The notes under the pieces: generated by a model
What the model was told of the DNA's origin: nothing
Database searches by the model: none
What the model saw: only the letters and a program-made list of their open reading frames with translations
Program-made: the position numbers and the translations under genes
NCBI RefSeq assembly: GCF_036231945.1
Contig: NZ_CP109599.1
Coordinates: forward strand, 2,140,501-2,204,500
Origin: Streptomyces sp. NBC_01429
GTDB lineage: Bacteria > Actinomycetota > Actinomycetes > Streptomycetales > Streptomycetaceae
Reading direction: 5' to 3'
Length of the DNA stretch: 64,000 nt
Part shown: positions 10,214 through 20,345 of the stretch, piece after piece
Position numbering within the stretch: the first letter of the stretch is position 1
Layout: every line of letters starts with the position of its first letter

Positions 10214-10879
10214 TCAGCCGCGCCAGGGCTTGTAGTGCGGGTTGTCCTGGCACTCGGCCATGATCTCGGTCTTCTTCGCCCTGTCGACCGGGCAGACACC
10301 GACGATCAGCTCACGCGAGACACCGCCGGGGAAGGCGACCTCCTCCCGGTGGGCCGCCTTGTGGGTGGCGCCGATCGTCCTGTTCACATCGATCCCGCCG
10401 GGAGCGTCGATGTAGTAGTTGAAGCCGCTCACGCTCTCCTGCTTGTACAGGTCGTGGTCGTGGGTCGCGGAGACGTACGGCGAGTCCTGGCCGGCCAGGA
10501 CGTGCTTCTCCACGTCGTACTGGCCGTTGACCGGCGCCTTCGGCAGGAAGCCCTGCTCGAAGACGATCTCCGGCGCCCGGCTCTCCGCGCGGTAGAGCTG
10601 CTTGCAGTTGGTGCGCCAGGTCGGCGCCGGGCTGATGCGGTCCGCCTCGACGCTGCGGTCCGCCGCGGCGAACAGCGGGTCGGTGACGGGCGGACAGAGG
10701 TCGGCCGCCCGGGGCGCCTCGGCGGTCCCGGCGGGCTGAACGGTCCCGGCGGGCTCAGCGGGGGGCGCCGGGTCCCCCGTGGCGTCCGACGTGGTGGCGG
10801 ACGCGGAGGCCGGGAGGAGTACGGCGCAGACGGACAGGGCGAGCGCGGCGGCCCGCCGCCGGTTTCGTGAGGCGATCAT
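10214..10879 (-). CDS. Secreted scabin/pierisin-like ADP-ribosyltransferase
   Basis: A 221-residue secreted protein. A Sec signal (MIASRNRRRAAALALSVCAV, then LLPASASA) is followed by a Pro/Ala-rich linker and a catalytic-type domain from about residue 85. Marks of the R-S-E class of mono-ADP-ribosyltransferases are visible: Arg97 in LYRAE, the Ser of SPYVSAT (S137), YYIDAPGGIDVNRTIG, and an ARTT loop followed by VAFPGGV. Scabin-type enzymes modify guanine bases of DNA. The usual Gln-x-Glu of the ARTT loop appears as Arg178-Glu179-Glu180, so the glutamate is kept but the glutamine may be lost. Cysteines at 62/92 and 196/210 could form disulfides. GGAGGG precedes the ATG at 10879. No immunity gene is apparent. 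Confidence 0.75.
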   Translation of the reverse strand: MIASRNRRRAAALALSVCAVLLPASASATTSDATGDPAPPAEPAGTVQPAGTAEAPRAADLCPPVTDPLFAAADRSVEADRISPAPTWRTNCKQLYRAESRAPEIVFEQGFLPKAPVNGQYDVEKHVLAGQDSPYVSATHDHDLYKQESVSGFNYYIDAPGGIDVNRTIGATHKAAHREEVAFPGGVSRELIVGVCPVDRAKKTEIMAECQDNPHYKPWRG

Positions 10880-10993
10880 GGGATGCACCCTCCACGCCGT
10901 ACGGCGGCGGGCCGTGGACCGCCACCCCTTCGGGGGCGTGTCGGACCGGAACGCTGCCCGGGGCACGGCGAGTTGGGTCAACGGCGGGTCGGG

Positions 10994-12229
10994 TCAGCGG
11001 AAGACTCCCGTGTGGCCCAGGGAGTAGCGGCCGGGCTGCGGGTAGACCGCCAGTCCGTGCGGGCCGCCGCCCACCGGGATCCGGGCGAGCTGCTTGCCGG
11101 TGGCGGTGTCGATCGCGTACACCTCGGAGTCGTAACGCCCGGCCAGCCACAGGACCTTGCCGTCGGCCGAGACGCCGCCCATGTCGGGGCTGCCGCCCTC
11201 GGGCAGGTGCCACTTCTTGGTCAGCCGGTTCTTGGTGAAGTCGAAGATCGAGATGGTGCCCTCGCCCCGGTTGGAGACGTACATCTCCTTGGAGTCGCGG
11301 CTGACGTACAGCCCGTGGCAGCCCTCGCCCGTGGGCAGCAGCTTGGGGGTGGTGAACTTCTCGCCGTTCAGCACCCACATGCCGTGCGCCATCATGTCCG
11401 CGATGTAGAACGTTTTGCCGTCGGGCGACATCTTCACGTCCTGCGGCATCGCGCCGTCGAAGGGCAGCTCCTGCTGGCCGATGACCTCCATCTTCTCCGT
11501 GTCGACCTTGAGGAGTTCGCCGGAGAACTCGCACGAGACGATGAAGTACCGGCCGTCGGCGGAGAAGTCCGCGTGGTTGACGCCGGCGCAGGTGACCGGC
11601 ACGGTCTTCTTGATCTCCATGGTGTGCGGGTCGCGGAAGACCAGTTCGCGGTCGAGCGAGGCCATGACGACGGCGTACTTGCCGTTGGGCGTGAAGTACA
11701 GGTTGTACGGGTCGTGCACGTCGACGGGCTCGCCCGCCTCGCCGGTGGCGGGGTTGATCGGAGTGAGCGTATGGCCGCGGTTGTTGTTGACCCAGAGGGT
11801 CTTGAGGTCCCAGGACGGGACGACGTGCTGCGGCTGCCGGCCGACGTCGATGGTGTCGATGACCTTGTACGTCGCCGGATCGATGACGGAGACGGTGTCG
11901 GAGTTGGTGTTGGGGACGTAGACCCGGGAGGGGAAGCCCCGTACGACGGGTGAGAGCATCCCCGGCCGGTCGGCGGCGTAGACGTCCTTGGGGTCCTGCA
12001 CCGGCGGCATGCCGGGCAGCCCGGGCGGCGCCGTCGCCCGGGGGACGGCCGGGCGGACGGCGGCCTTGGTCGCGGCCCTCTCCGTCGGCGCGGCGTCGTC
12101 GGCGCCGCCGCAGCCCGCCAGGAGCGCGAGGACGGCGGCCAGCGCCGGCGCCGAGGCGCGCGTGGCGGGGAAGGCGCGCGAGGTTCGGGGGGTGCGGGAG
12201 GGCCCGGCGGGGGGCGGCATCCGGTGCAT
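10994..12229 (-). CDS. Lipoprotein with YVTN-type beta-propeller
   Basis: A 411-residue predicted lipoprotein with lipobox LLAGC near residue 40, followed by an Ala/Pro-rich tether. The rest is a repeated-blade beta-propeller: successive units contain VSVIDPATYKVIDTIDVGRQP, LTPINPATGEAGEP, VFRDPHTMEIKKTV, FSGELLKVDTEKMEVI and VYAIDTATGKQLARIPVGGGPHG-type strands. Such YVTN/NHL propellers act as binding or scaffold modules outside the cell. Its ATG at 12229 shares one base with the stop of the deacetylase-like gene (TGATG), so the two are translationally coupled and probably act together at the cell surface. No enzymatic residues can be assigned. Confidence 0.8.
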   Translation of the reverse strand: MHRMPPPAGPSRTPRTSRAFPATRASAPALAAVLALLAGCGGADDAAPTERAATKAAVRPAVPRATAPPGLPGMPPVQDPKDVYAADRPGMLSPVVRGFPSRVYVPNTNSDTVSVIDPATYKVIDTIDVGRQPQHVVPSWDLKTLWVNNNRGHTLTPINPATGEAGEPVDVHDPYNLYFTPNGKYAVVMASLDRELVFRDPHTMEIKKTVPVTCAGVNHADFSADGRYFIVSCEFSGELLKVDTEKMEVIGQQELPFDGAMPQDVKMSPDGKTFYIADMMAHGMWVLNGEKFTTPKLLPTGEGCHGLYVSRDSKEMYVSNRGEGTISIFDFTKNRLTKKWHLPEGGSPDMGGVSADGKVLWLAGRYDSEVYAIDTATGKQLARIPVGGGPHGLAVYPQPGRYSLGHTGVFR

Positions 12230-13035
12230 CAGGTCAGCAGCTCCGTGGTCGTCACCGCGCGCAGGCCGCGGCGTTCCAGTGCGTCGAGGAGGGCGGGCAG
12301 TGCGGCCACCGTGTCCGCGTAGCCGAAGTGCAGGCTCACCACCGAGCCGTTGCGGATCTCTTCGGTGACGGTACGGGTGACGGCGGTGGCGCCGGGCGAG
12401 GTGAAGTCGAGGGAGTCGACGTCGTAGGAGAGGACGTGCGGGTAGCCGGCCCGCGCGGCGAGCCGCCGCACGAGCGGGGTGGCGTGCTGGGTGCGCGAGG
12501 GGCGGAACCAGGTGCCGATGGAGCCGGTGAGCCGGCGCAGCCGATCGGCGCAGCCGGTGATCTCCGCGTACGCCCGCGCCTCGTCCATCTCGGAGATGTC
12601 GGTGTGGTGCAGCGTGTGGTTGCCGAGGTCGTGGCCGCCGTCGAGGATCCGGCGGGCGAGCGCGGGATGTTCGTCGAGCCATTCGCCGACGGCGAGGACG
12701 GTGACCCGGGCTCCGGCGCGCTCCGCCTCGGCCAGCAGGGCGGTGGCGGTGGCGGGGTCGCCCTGGCCGTGGAAGGTGAGGGCGACCCGGGGCCGGTCCC
12801 GGGGGCCGTGCGCGATCTCGACGGGACGGCCCGGAAAACGCCGGGGCGCGGGGGCGGACTTGGCGACGGGACGTGACCCGCCGGAGCTGGAGCCGTTGGC
12901 GGACGGGGAGCCTGACGGGGCGGCGGAAGCGGGTACGGAGTCGGACGTGCCGTCCGTACAGCCGGTGGCGAGGGCGCCCGCGACGGCCGCTCCCGCTGCT
13001 GCGCGCAGTGCACTGCGACGGTCGATCGGGATCAC
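12229..13035 (-). CDS. Polysaccharide deacetylase-like lipoprotein, altered first motif
   Basis: A 268-residue protein with a twin-arginine-like start (DRRSALRAAAGAAVAG) and lipobox ATGC, so probably a surface lipoprotein. The NodB/carbohydrate-esterase-4 fold is clear from residue 80. The metal-binding motif GNHTLHH (His140 and His144) is intact, but the first motif, normally TFDDG, is TFHGQGDP (residues 87-94), replacing both conserved aspartates. Activity may therefore be lost or rely on Asp93. The C-terminal strand VVSLHFG resembles the usual leucine-histidine motif. The gene begins a two-gene unit with the coupled beta-propeller lipoprotein. Confidence 0.8.
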   Translation of the reverse strand: MIPIDRRSALRAAAGAAVAGALATGCTDGTSDSVPASAAPSGSPSANGSSSGGSRPVAKSAPAPRRFPGRPVEIAHGPRDRPRVALTFHGQGDPATATALLAEAERAGARVTVLAVGEWLDEHPALARRILDGGHDLGNHTLHHTDISEMDEARAYAEITGCADRLRRLTGSIGTWFRPSRTQHATPLVRRLAARAGYPHVLSYDVDSLDFTSPGATAVTRTVTEEIRNGSVVSLHFGYADTVAALPALLDALERRGLRAVTTTELLT

Positions 13036-13228
13036 GCCCCCATTTAAGGGGCAAGAAGCGCGAATTCGAGGGGGAAGGAGCGCGTAGGAGAACGATTGAC
13101 TCTTTTGGCGGCTTCGCGGGCTCGCGGGATTGCTCCGGGCGGATCACCGGGGCAGCCGGGACGTGGGCCGGGGCCGCGGGACAGCCGGGGCGTCGGGCCG
13201 GGACGTGGGCCGGGGCGTCGGCCGGGGC

Positions 13229-13753
13229 TCAGGGCGACTGGCGGTCGGAGATCCGCATCTCGAACCAGGTCGTCTTGCCGCGCGGCAGCAGGTCCACTCC
13301 CCAGCGGTCGGAGAGCTTGTCCACCAGGAAGAGTCCGCGCCCGCTGGTGTCCATCTCGCGCACCGGCATCAGGCACGGCAGCCCGCGCGAGGGATCGCGC
13401 ACCTCGATCCTGATCCAGCCGCGTCTGCGCAGCATCCGTAACCCGAAGACCCGGGCCCCGGTGTGGCGTACGGCGTTGCCGACGAGTTCCGAGACGAGCA
13501 GCACCGCGTGCTCCGCGGTCTGGGGCGAGAGCGCCCACTGACGCAGCACCACCGAGTGAGTGATCCTGCGGGCGGCCGAGGCGGATTCGGGCCGGGAGGG
13601 TAACCGGACTTCCGCCTCGGTCGGATTGCCGAACAATTCCAGCGCCCTGAGCGCCTGTTCGTCCTCGCCGGACGGTATCCACCGCCCAGCGGTCGCGCTG
13701 CCGCGCCGCCGCGGCTGCTCCACATCCTCCAGGCCCGCCATGTCTCCCATCAT
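13229..13753 (-). CDS. Anti-sigma-factor type ATP-binding protein (RsbW-like)
   Basis: A 174-residue protein with a single GHKL/HATPase_c_2 domain of the kind used by streptomycete RsbW/SpoIIAB-like anti-sigma factors. The N box is ELVGNAVRHTGAR and the G boxes are EVRDPSRGLP and DTSGRGLFLVDKLSDRWGVD. The first about 55 residues are unconserved. There is no sensor domain, sigma factor or anti-anti-sigma gene next to it, so its partner is unknown. ATG codons at 13753 and 13750 are both possible. The upstream region has a stable hairpin and a direct repeat. Confidence 0.8.
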   Translation of the reverse strand: MMGDMAGLEDVEQPRRRGSATAGRWIPSGEDEQALRALELFGNPTEAEVRLPSRPESASAARRITHSVVLRQWALSPQTAEHAVLLVSELVGNAVRHTGARVFGLRMLRRRGWIRIEVRDPSRGLPCLMPVREMDTSGRGLFLVDKLSDRWGVDLLPRGKTTWFEMRISDRQSP

Positions 13754-14026
13754 GGCCGCACAGAGCCATTTCCGGGGGCGTTCCGGGGGAATCGACCCCC
13801 CGGAACGAGTGACTCCGGGGGGCCTTCAACGCATATGCCGGTGGCAGTGCTGATACCCACTGACCTATTCTGACCTGCGGTAACGACAAGCGTCAAAATG
13901 ATCACCGGGTGTTATTTCGGCGAATTGCTTAAGGTCGTCTTAAGGCCCGGCTAAGTCGGTCGTCGAGTTGACGTGACGACTCCGCGTATCCCACATGAAC
14001 ACACTGCGTGTCCAACGGGTCCGCTC
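13754..14026. promoter_or_regulatory. Upstream region of the RsbW-like gene
   Basis: A 273-bp gene-free stretch. Reading towards the leftward RsbW-like gene it holds a direct repeat CTTAAGG-TCGT-CTTAAGG at 13928-13945 (11-bp period) and, nearer the start codon at 13794-13820, a CCCCCCGGA/TCCGGGGGG hairpin that would lie in the mRNA leader. The 11-bp spacing is typical of sites for OmpR/PhoB-type response regulators. I cannot name the factor. Confidence 0.4.
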
Positions 14027-14797
14027 TCAGAGGAACTTGGCCTTGCCCGGCCCCTCCTCCTCGAACGACCGCATCCCGCGCTCGCGGTCCTCGGTGGCGA
14101 ACAGCCCGGCGAACCAGGTGCGTTCGATCGCGAGCCCGCTCTCCAGATCGGTCTCCAGGCCCGCGTCCACCGACTCCTTGGCGGCGCGCAGCGCCAGCGC
14201 CGGGCCCTGGGCGAGCTTGGCGGCCCAGGCGTGCGCCTGCTCGTACACCTCCGCCGCCGGGACCACCCGGTCGACCAGACCGATCGTCAGCGCCTCGTCC
14301 GCCCTGACCTGACGGCCCGTGAAGATGAGGTCCTTGGCCCGCGACGGGCCGATCAGCCGGGCGAGCCGCTGGGTGCCGCCCGCGCCCGGGATCAGCCCGA
14401 GCAGGATCTCCGGCTGGCCGAGCTTCGCGTTGTCCCCGGCGATCCGGAAGTCGGCGCAGAGCGCCAGCTCGCAGCCGCCGCCCAGCGCGTAGCCGGTGAC
14501 CGCGGCGACGACGGGCTTGGGGATACGGGCCACGGCGGTGAACGACTCCTGGAGCGCCCGGGAGCGCACGACCATCGCCGCGTGGTCCATCCGCCGCATC
14601 TCCTTGATGTCGGCGCCGGCCGCGAAGACCTTCTCGCCGCCGTAGAGGATCACGGAGCGCACGTCGTCCCGCCGCCCCGCCTCCTCGGCCAGCTCGCGCA
14701 GCCGGTCCTGGATGGAGGTGTCGAGCGCGTTCATCGGAGGGCGGTCGAGCCGGATCGTACCGACGCCGCCGGAGACTTCCAGGTTCACATAGGCCAT
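14027..14797 (-). CDS. Enoyl-CoA hydratase/isomerase family protein
   Basis: A 256-residue crotonase-fold enzyme. The oxyanion-hole segments are FAAGADIKEM and ALGGGCELAL, and the two catalytic glutamates of hydratases appear in GGGCELALCADF and GQPEILLGLIPGAGGTQRL. It should add water to 2-enoyl-CoA esters in fatty-acid or branched-chain catabolism; paralogues can have other CoA substrates. ATG at 14797 gives the normal family length. It stands alone between an ATPase and an L,D-transpeptidase, with no other beta-oxidation gene nearby. Confidence 0.9.
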   Translation of the reverse strand: MAYVNLEVSGGVGTIRLDRPPMNALDTSIQDRLRELAEEAGRRDDVRSVILYGGEKVFAAGADIKEMRRMDHAAMVVRSRALQESFTAVARIPKPVVAAVTGYALGGGCELALCADFRIAGDNAKLGQPEILLGLIPGAGGTQRLARLIGPSRAKDLIFTGRQVRADEALTIGLVDRVVPAAEVYEQAHAWAAKLAQGPALALRAAKESVDAGLETDLESGLAIERTWFAGLFATEDRERGMRSFEEEGPGKAKFL

Positions 14798-14886
14798 ACC
14801 GCAGGTTAACGCCCGCTCACGACATCGGGCCCGGCGCGCGGTCCCACCGCGTTCCGGGCCCGCTCGCCACCCCGGTGGCGCGAGGT

Positions 14887-16209
14887 CTACGCGGTCCACT
14901 CCGCCCAGGACATGTTCCAGCCGTTGAGGCCGTTGTCCGGGGCGATCTGCTTGTCGTTCGAGTTCTTCACGATCACCACGTCGCCGATGATCGAGGCGTT
15001 GTACATCCACGCCGAAGGCGTGCCGTTGTCGCCGCCGCCCCGGATGTCCCGCAGCCCCACGCAGCCGTGGCTGACGTTCGCGGAGCCGAAGGTGCCTGCG
15101 GAGGCCCAGTAGTTGCCGTGCATGAAGGTGCCCGAGGTGGACAGGCGCATGGCGTGCGGCACGTCCTTGATGTCGTACTCGCCGCCGAAGCCCACCGTCG
15201 CGCCGTCCATCCGGGTCACCGCGTACTTCTCGCTGATGACCATCTGGCCGTTGTACGTGGTGGTCGAGGGGGCGCCCGCCGTGATCGGGATCGTCTTGAT
15301 GAGCTTGCCGTCGCGGACCACCTTCATCGTCTTCGCGCTCGCGTCCACGGTGGATATCTGGCTGCGGCCGATGGTGAAGGAGAAGGACTTGGCCTGCTTG
15401 CCGTAGACCCCGGGGCGGCCCTCGACGCCGTCGAGGTTGAGCTTGACCGTCACCTTCGTACCGGCGGCCCAGTACTTCTCGGGGCGGAAGTCCAGCCGGT
15501 CGTTGCCGAACCAGTGGGCCTCGATCGGCACGGACGGCTTCGCCGTCACGGTGATCGCCTTCTCCACGGCCTCCGGTTCGGTGATGCCCCGGGTGAAGTT
15601 GAGGGAGACCGGCATCCCGACGCCGACCGTGGAGCCGTCCTCAGGGGTGTACTGACCGATGAAGGTGTTCTTCGGTACGAGGGTGGTGAAGGTGGTGTCC
15701 TTGGCGGACTCGCGGCCGTCGTCGTCCTTGGCTGTCGCGTGCACCCGGTACTTGGTGGCGCCGGCCAGGTGCTGGAGCGGCTCCCAGGTCGCGCCGTCGG
15801 CGGCGAGCTTGCCCTCGACGGGCTCGCCCTTGTCGTCCTGGACCTCGACCGAGGTCAGCTTGCCGTCGGTGGCGGAGACCTTGAGGGCGCCGGTGGTGGC
15901 CACGTCGTCGGCCTTGTCCTTCGGCGCGACGGTCACCACCGCCACCGACGCGGCGTTGCCGACCTTCGACGCGCCCTTGCCGTCGCCCTTGCCGCCGTCG
16001 CCGCTGCCGGAGCCCTCGCTCCCGCCTCCGCCGCCGCACGCGGTGACCAGCAGGAGCAGGGCTCCCATCAGGAGGGCCGGCACCCCGGTCCCCCGTCGTC
16101 CGCGCCGTACCGGCCGCGCCTGCCGTATTCGCCGTTCCGGTGCTCCGCCCGCTCCCCGGTCACCCGGACACGCTTCGGAAGCCCCCGATATCGGCAGCCC
16201 GTTCCCCAT
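14887..16209 (-). CDS. L,D-transpeptidase lipoprotein with two Ig-like domains
   Basis: A 440-residue lipoprotein (lipobox LVTAC after a hydrophobic stretch near residue 55, then a Gly/Ser tether). Two bacterial Ig-like domains are followed by a YkuD catalytic domain with HGNYW and SHGCVGLRD, nucleophile Cys383. This is the LdtMt2-like layout: the enzyme makes 3-3 cross-links in peptidoglycan outside the membrane. GGGGAG about 8 nt upstream favours the ATG at 16209 over the longer frame to 16227. The next gene upstream in the same direction is a paralogue. Confidence 0.93.
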   Translation of the reverse strand: MGNGLPISGASEACPGDRGAGGAPERRIRQARPVRRGRRGTGVPALLMGALLLLVTACGGGGGSEGSGSGDGGKGDGKGASKVGNAASVAVVTVAPKDKADDVATTGALKVSATDGKLTSVEVQDDKGEPVEGKLAADGATWEPLQHLAGATKYRVHATAKDDDGRESAKDTTFTTLVPKNTFIGQYTPEDGSTVGVGMPVSLNFTRGITEPEAVEKAITVTAKPSVPIEAHWFGNDRLDFRPEKYWAAGTKVTVKLNLDGVEGRPGVYGKQAKSFSFTIGRSQISTVDASAKTMKVVRDGKLIKTIPITAGAPSTTTYNGQMVISEKYAVTRMDGATVGFGGEYDIKDVPHAMRLSTSGTFMHGNYWASAGTFGSANVSHGCVGLRDIRGGGDNGTPSAWMYNASIIGDVVIVKNSNDKQIAPDNGLNGWNMSWAEWTA

Positions 16210-16451
16210 GGTCGTCTCCCCTCGCACGGCCTGGCCCCGCCACGGCCCGCACTCCTGCGCGTCCAGTGCACGCGCACGGCGTTAGATAACCACACCGGAG
16301 GCGTGACACAGACCTGCGGAATGTCACTATTCGGTCCCAACCGGCCCGGGACGGCGCAGGTCAAGGCGGTATGACGGCCCATCAGGCCCGTGCGGGCGGG
16401 CGGAACGATCAAGGCGGGCGGGGAGCCGGCAGAGGGGAGATCGGGGAACGG

Positions 16452-17690
16452 TCAGCGAAGGGCCGAGCCCGCGCGCCACCGGTTCCAGTCGAGGTTCCAG
16501 CCGCCGAGCCCGTTGTCGGCGGCGACCGTGCGGTCCTTGGAGTTGACCACCTCCACGACGTCGCCGATCAGGGTCCGCTCGAAGAACCAGCCCGCCGGGG
16601 TGTCGGGGCCGCCGCCCTTGACGTCCCGCAGCCCGACGCAGCCGTGGCTGACGTTCTCCGAGCCGAAGGTCTCCGAGTCCGCCCAGTAGTTGCCGTGCAG
16701 GAAGGTCCCCGAGGTGGTGAGCCGCACGGCGTGCGGCACGTCCTTGATGTCGTACTCGCCGCCGAACCCGACCGTCCTGCCGTCCATGCGTGTGACGTCG
16801 TACAACTCGGTGACCACCATCTTCCCGTTGTACGTGGTGTTCTTCGGGGCGCCCGCCGTGATCGGTACGGTCGACAGCAGGTCGCCGTCGCGCCGTACCT
16901 CCATGGTGTGCTTCTCCGCGTCGACCAGCGAGACCTGGGAGCGGCCGACCGTGAACCCGAAGGTCTTGTGCTGGATGCCGAAGACGCCCGGTGCGGCCTG
17001 GACGTCCCGCAGGGCCAGTTCGACGGTGACCTCGGTGCCCGGCTCCCAGTACTCCCTGGGCCGGAAGTCCAGGCGCTGGTCGCCGAACCAGTGGCCCTCG
17101 ATCTCCACCGCCGGATCGGCCGTCACCTTGATGGCGCGTTCGACGGCGACGCGGTCCCGGATCCTACGGTTGAAATCGAAGGAAATGATCATGCCGGTAC
17201 CGACGGTCGAGCGGTTCTCCGGGGAGAAGTAGCCGATGAACCGGTCCGTGGGCACCGCCGTCGTGAAGGTGGTGTGGCGGGCCGAGCGGCGGCCCGCTGC
17301 ATCGACGGCCACCGCGTCCACGCTGTACTTGGCGGCGAGCGCGACCCGCGCGCCGCTCCGGGGGGTCCAGGAGCGGCCGTCCTCGGAGATCTCTCCGGAC
17401 AGTTCCCTCGGCTGGGCGTCCTCGATCTGGGTCACCCTGACCCGTTCCAGTCGGCCGTCTGGCACCGTCACCTCGACCGGATCCGTACGGCCGATGCCCT
17501 TGGCGCCGTCCTTCGGGGTGATGGCGATGGTGTCGCCGGCCCCCCGCGACTTGCCTTCAGTGAAGGTTGCTCCGCCGGTGCATCCCGACAGTAAGGCCAG
17601 TACGGCCACCAGTCCTGCCCATGTCAGGACGGTGGCTGCGCCCGCCCCTGCCCGCTTCGTTACGTTTCTCACGCTCGTCCCAACGACCAC
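16452..17690 (-). CDS. Second L,D-transpeptidase lipoprotein
   Basis: A 412-residue paralogue of the neighbouring L,D-transpeptidase. The lipobox is LLSGC near residue 35. Two Ig-like domains precede a YkuD domain with HGNYWADSETFGSENVSHGC, nucleophile Cys351. The Ig regions differ clearly from the neighbour while the catalytic part is close, so the duplication is old. The start is uncertain: GTG at 17690 lies only a few nt after GGAGGGGG, and a GTG at 17672 is a good alternative. A 242-bp gap containing promoter-like sequence separates it from the downstream paralogue, so the two may be transcribed separately. Confidence 0.92.
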   Translation of the reverse strand: MVVGTSVRNVTKRAGAGAATVLTWAGLVAVLALLSGCTGGATFTEGKSRGAGDTIAITPKDGAKGIGRTDPVEVTVPDGRLERVRVTQIEDAQPRELSGEISEDGRSWTPRSGARVALAAKYSVDAVAVDAAGRRSARHTTFTTAVPTDRFIGYFSPENRSTVGTGMIISFDFNRRIRDRVAVERAIKVTADPAVEIEGHWFGDQRLDFRPREYWEPGTEVTVELALRDVQAAPGVFGIQHKTFGFTVGRSQVSLVDAEKHTMEVRRDGDLLSTVPITAGAPKNTTYNGKMVVTELYDVTRMDGRTVGFGGEYDIKDVPHAVRLTTSGTFLHGNYWADSETFGSENVSHGCVGLRDVKGGGPDTPAGWFFERTLIGDVVEVVNSKDRTVAADNGLGGWNLDWNRWRAGSALR

Positions 17691-17821
17691 CCCCCTCCGG
17701 GGGAAACGTGAGGGCGGGCCCTGTTGCGGGCAGAACAGGAGAAGGACCCCATTGGGCGAGCCGCGGCCGGGACGCCGCGCGCTCCGACCCGCGGGGCCGT
17801 CGAGCCGCGGGAGGCCGGTCA

Positions 17822-20239
<2,418 letters not shown>

Positions 20240-20345
20240 GACGCGGGGTGAGTGTCCGAACAACCGGTATGAAGGTATGGCTTCGGCCGCCGCCTGTGGA
20301 AAACCCCGTGAGCCATGTCAGTGGTGAACCGTAGGCTCGCCCCTG

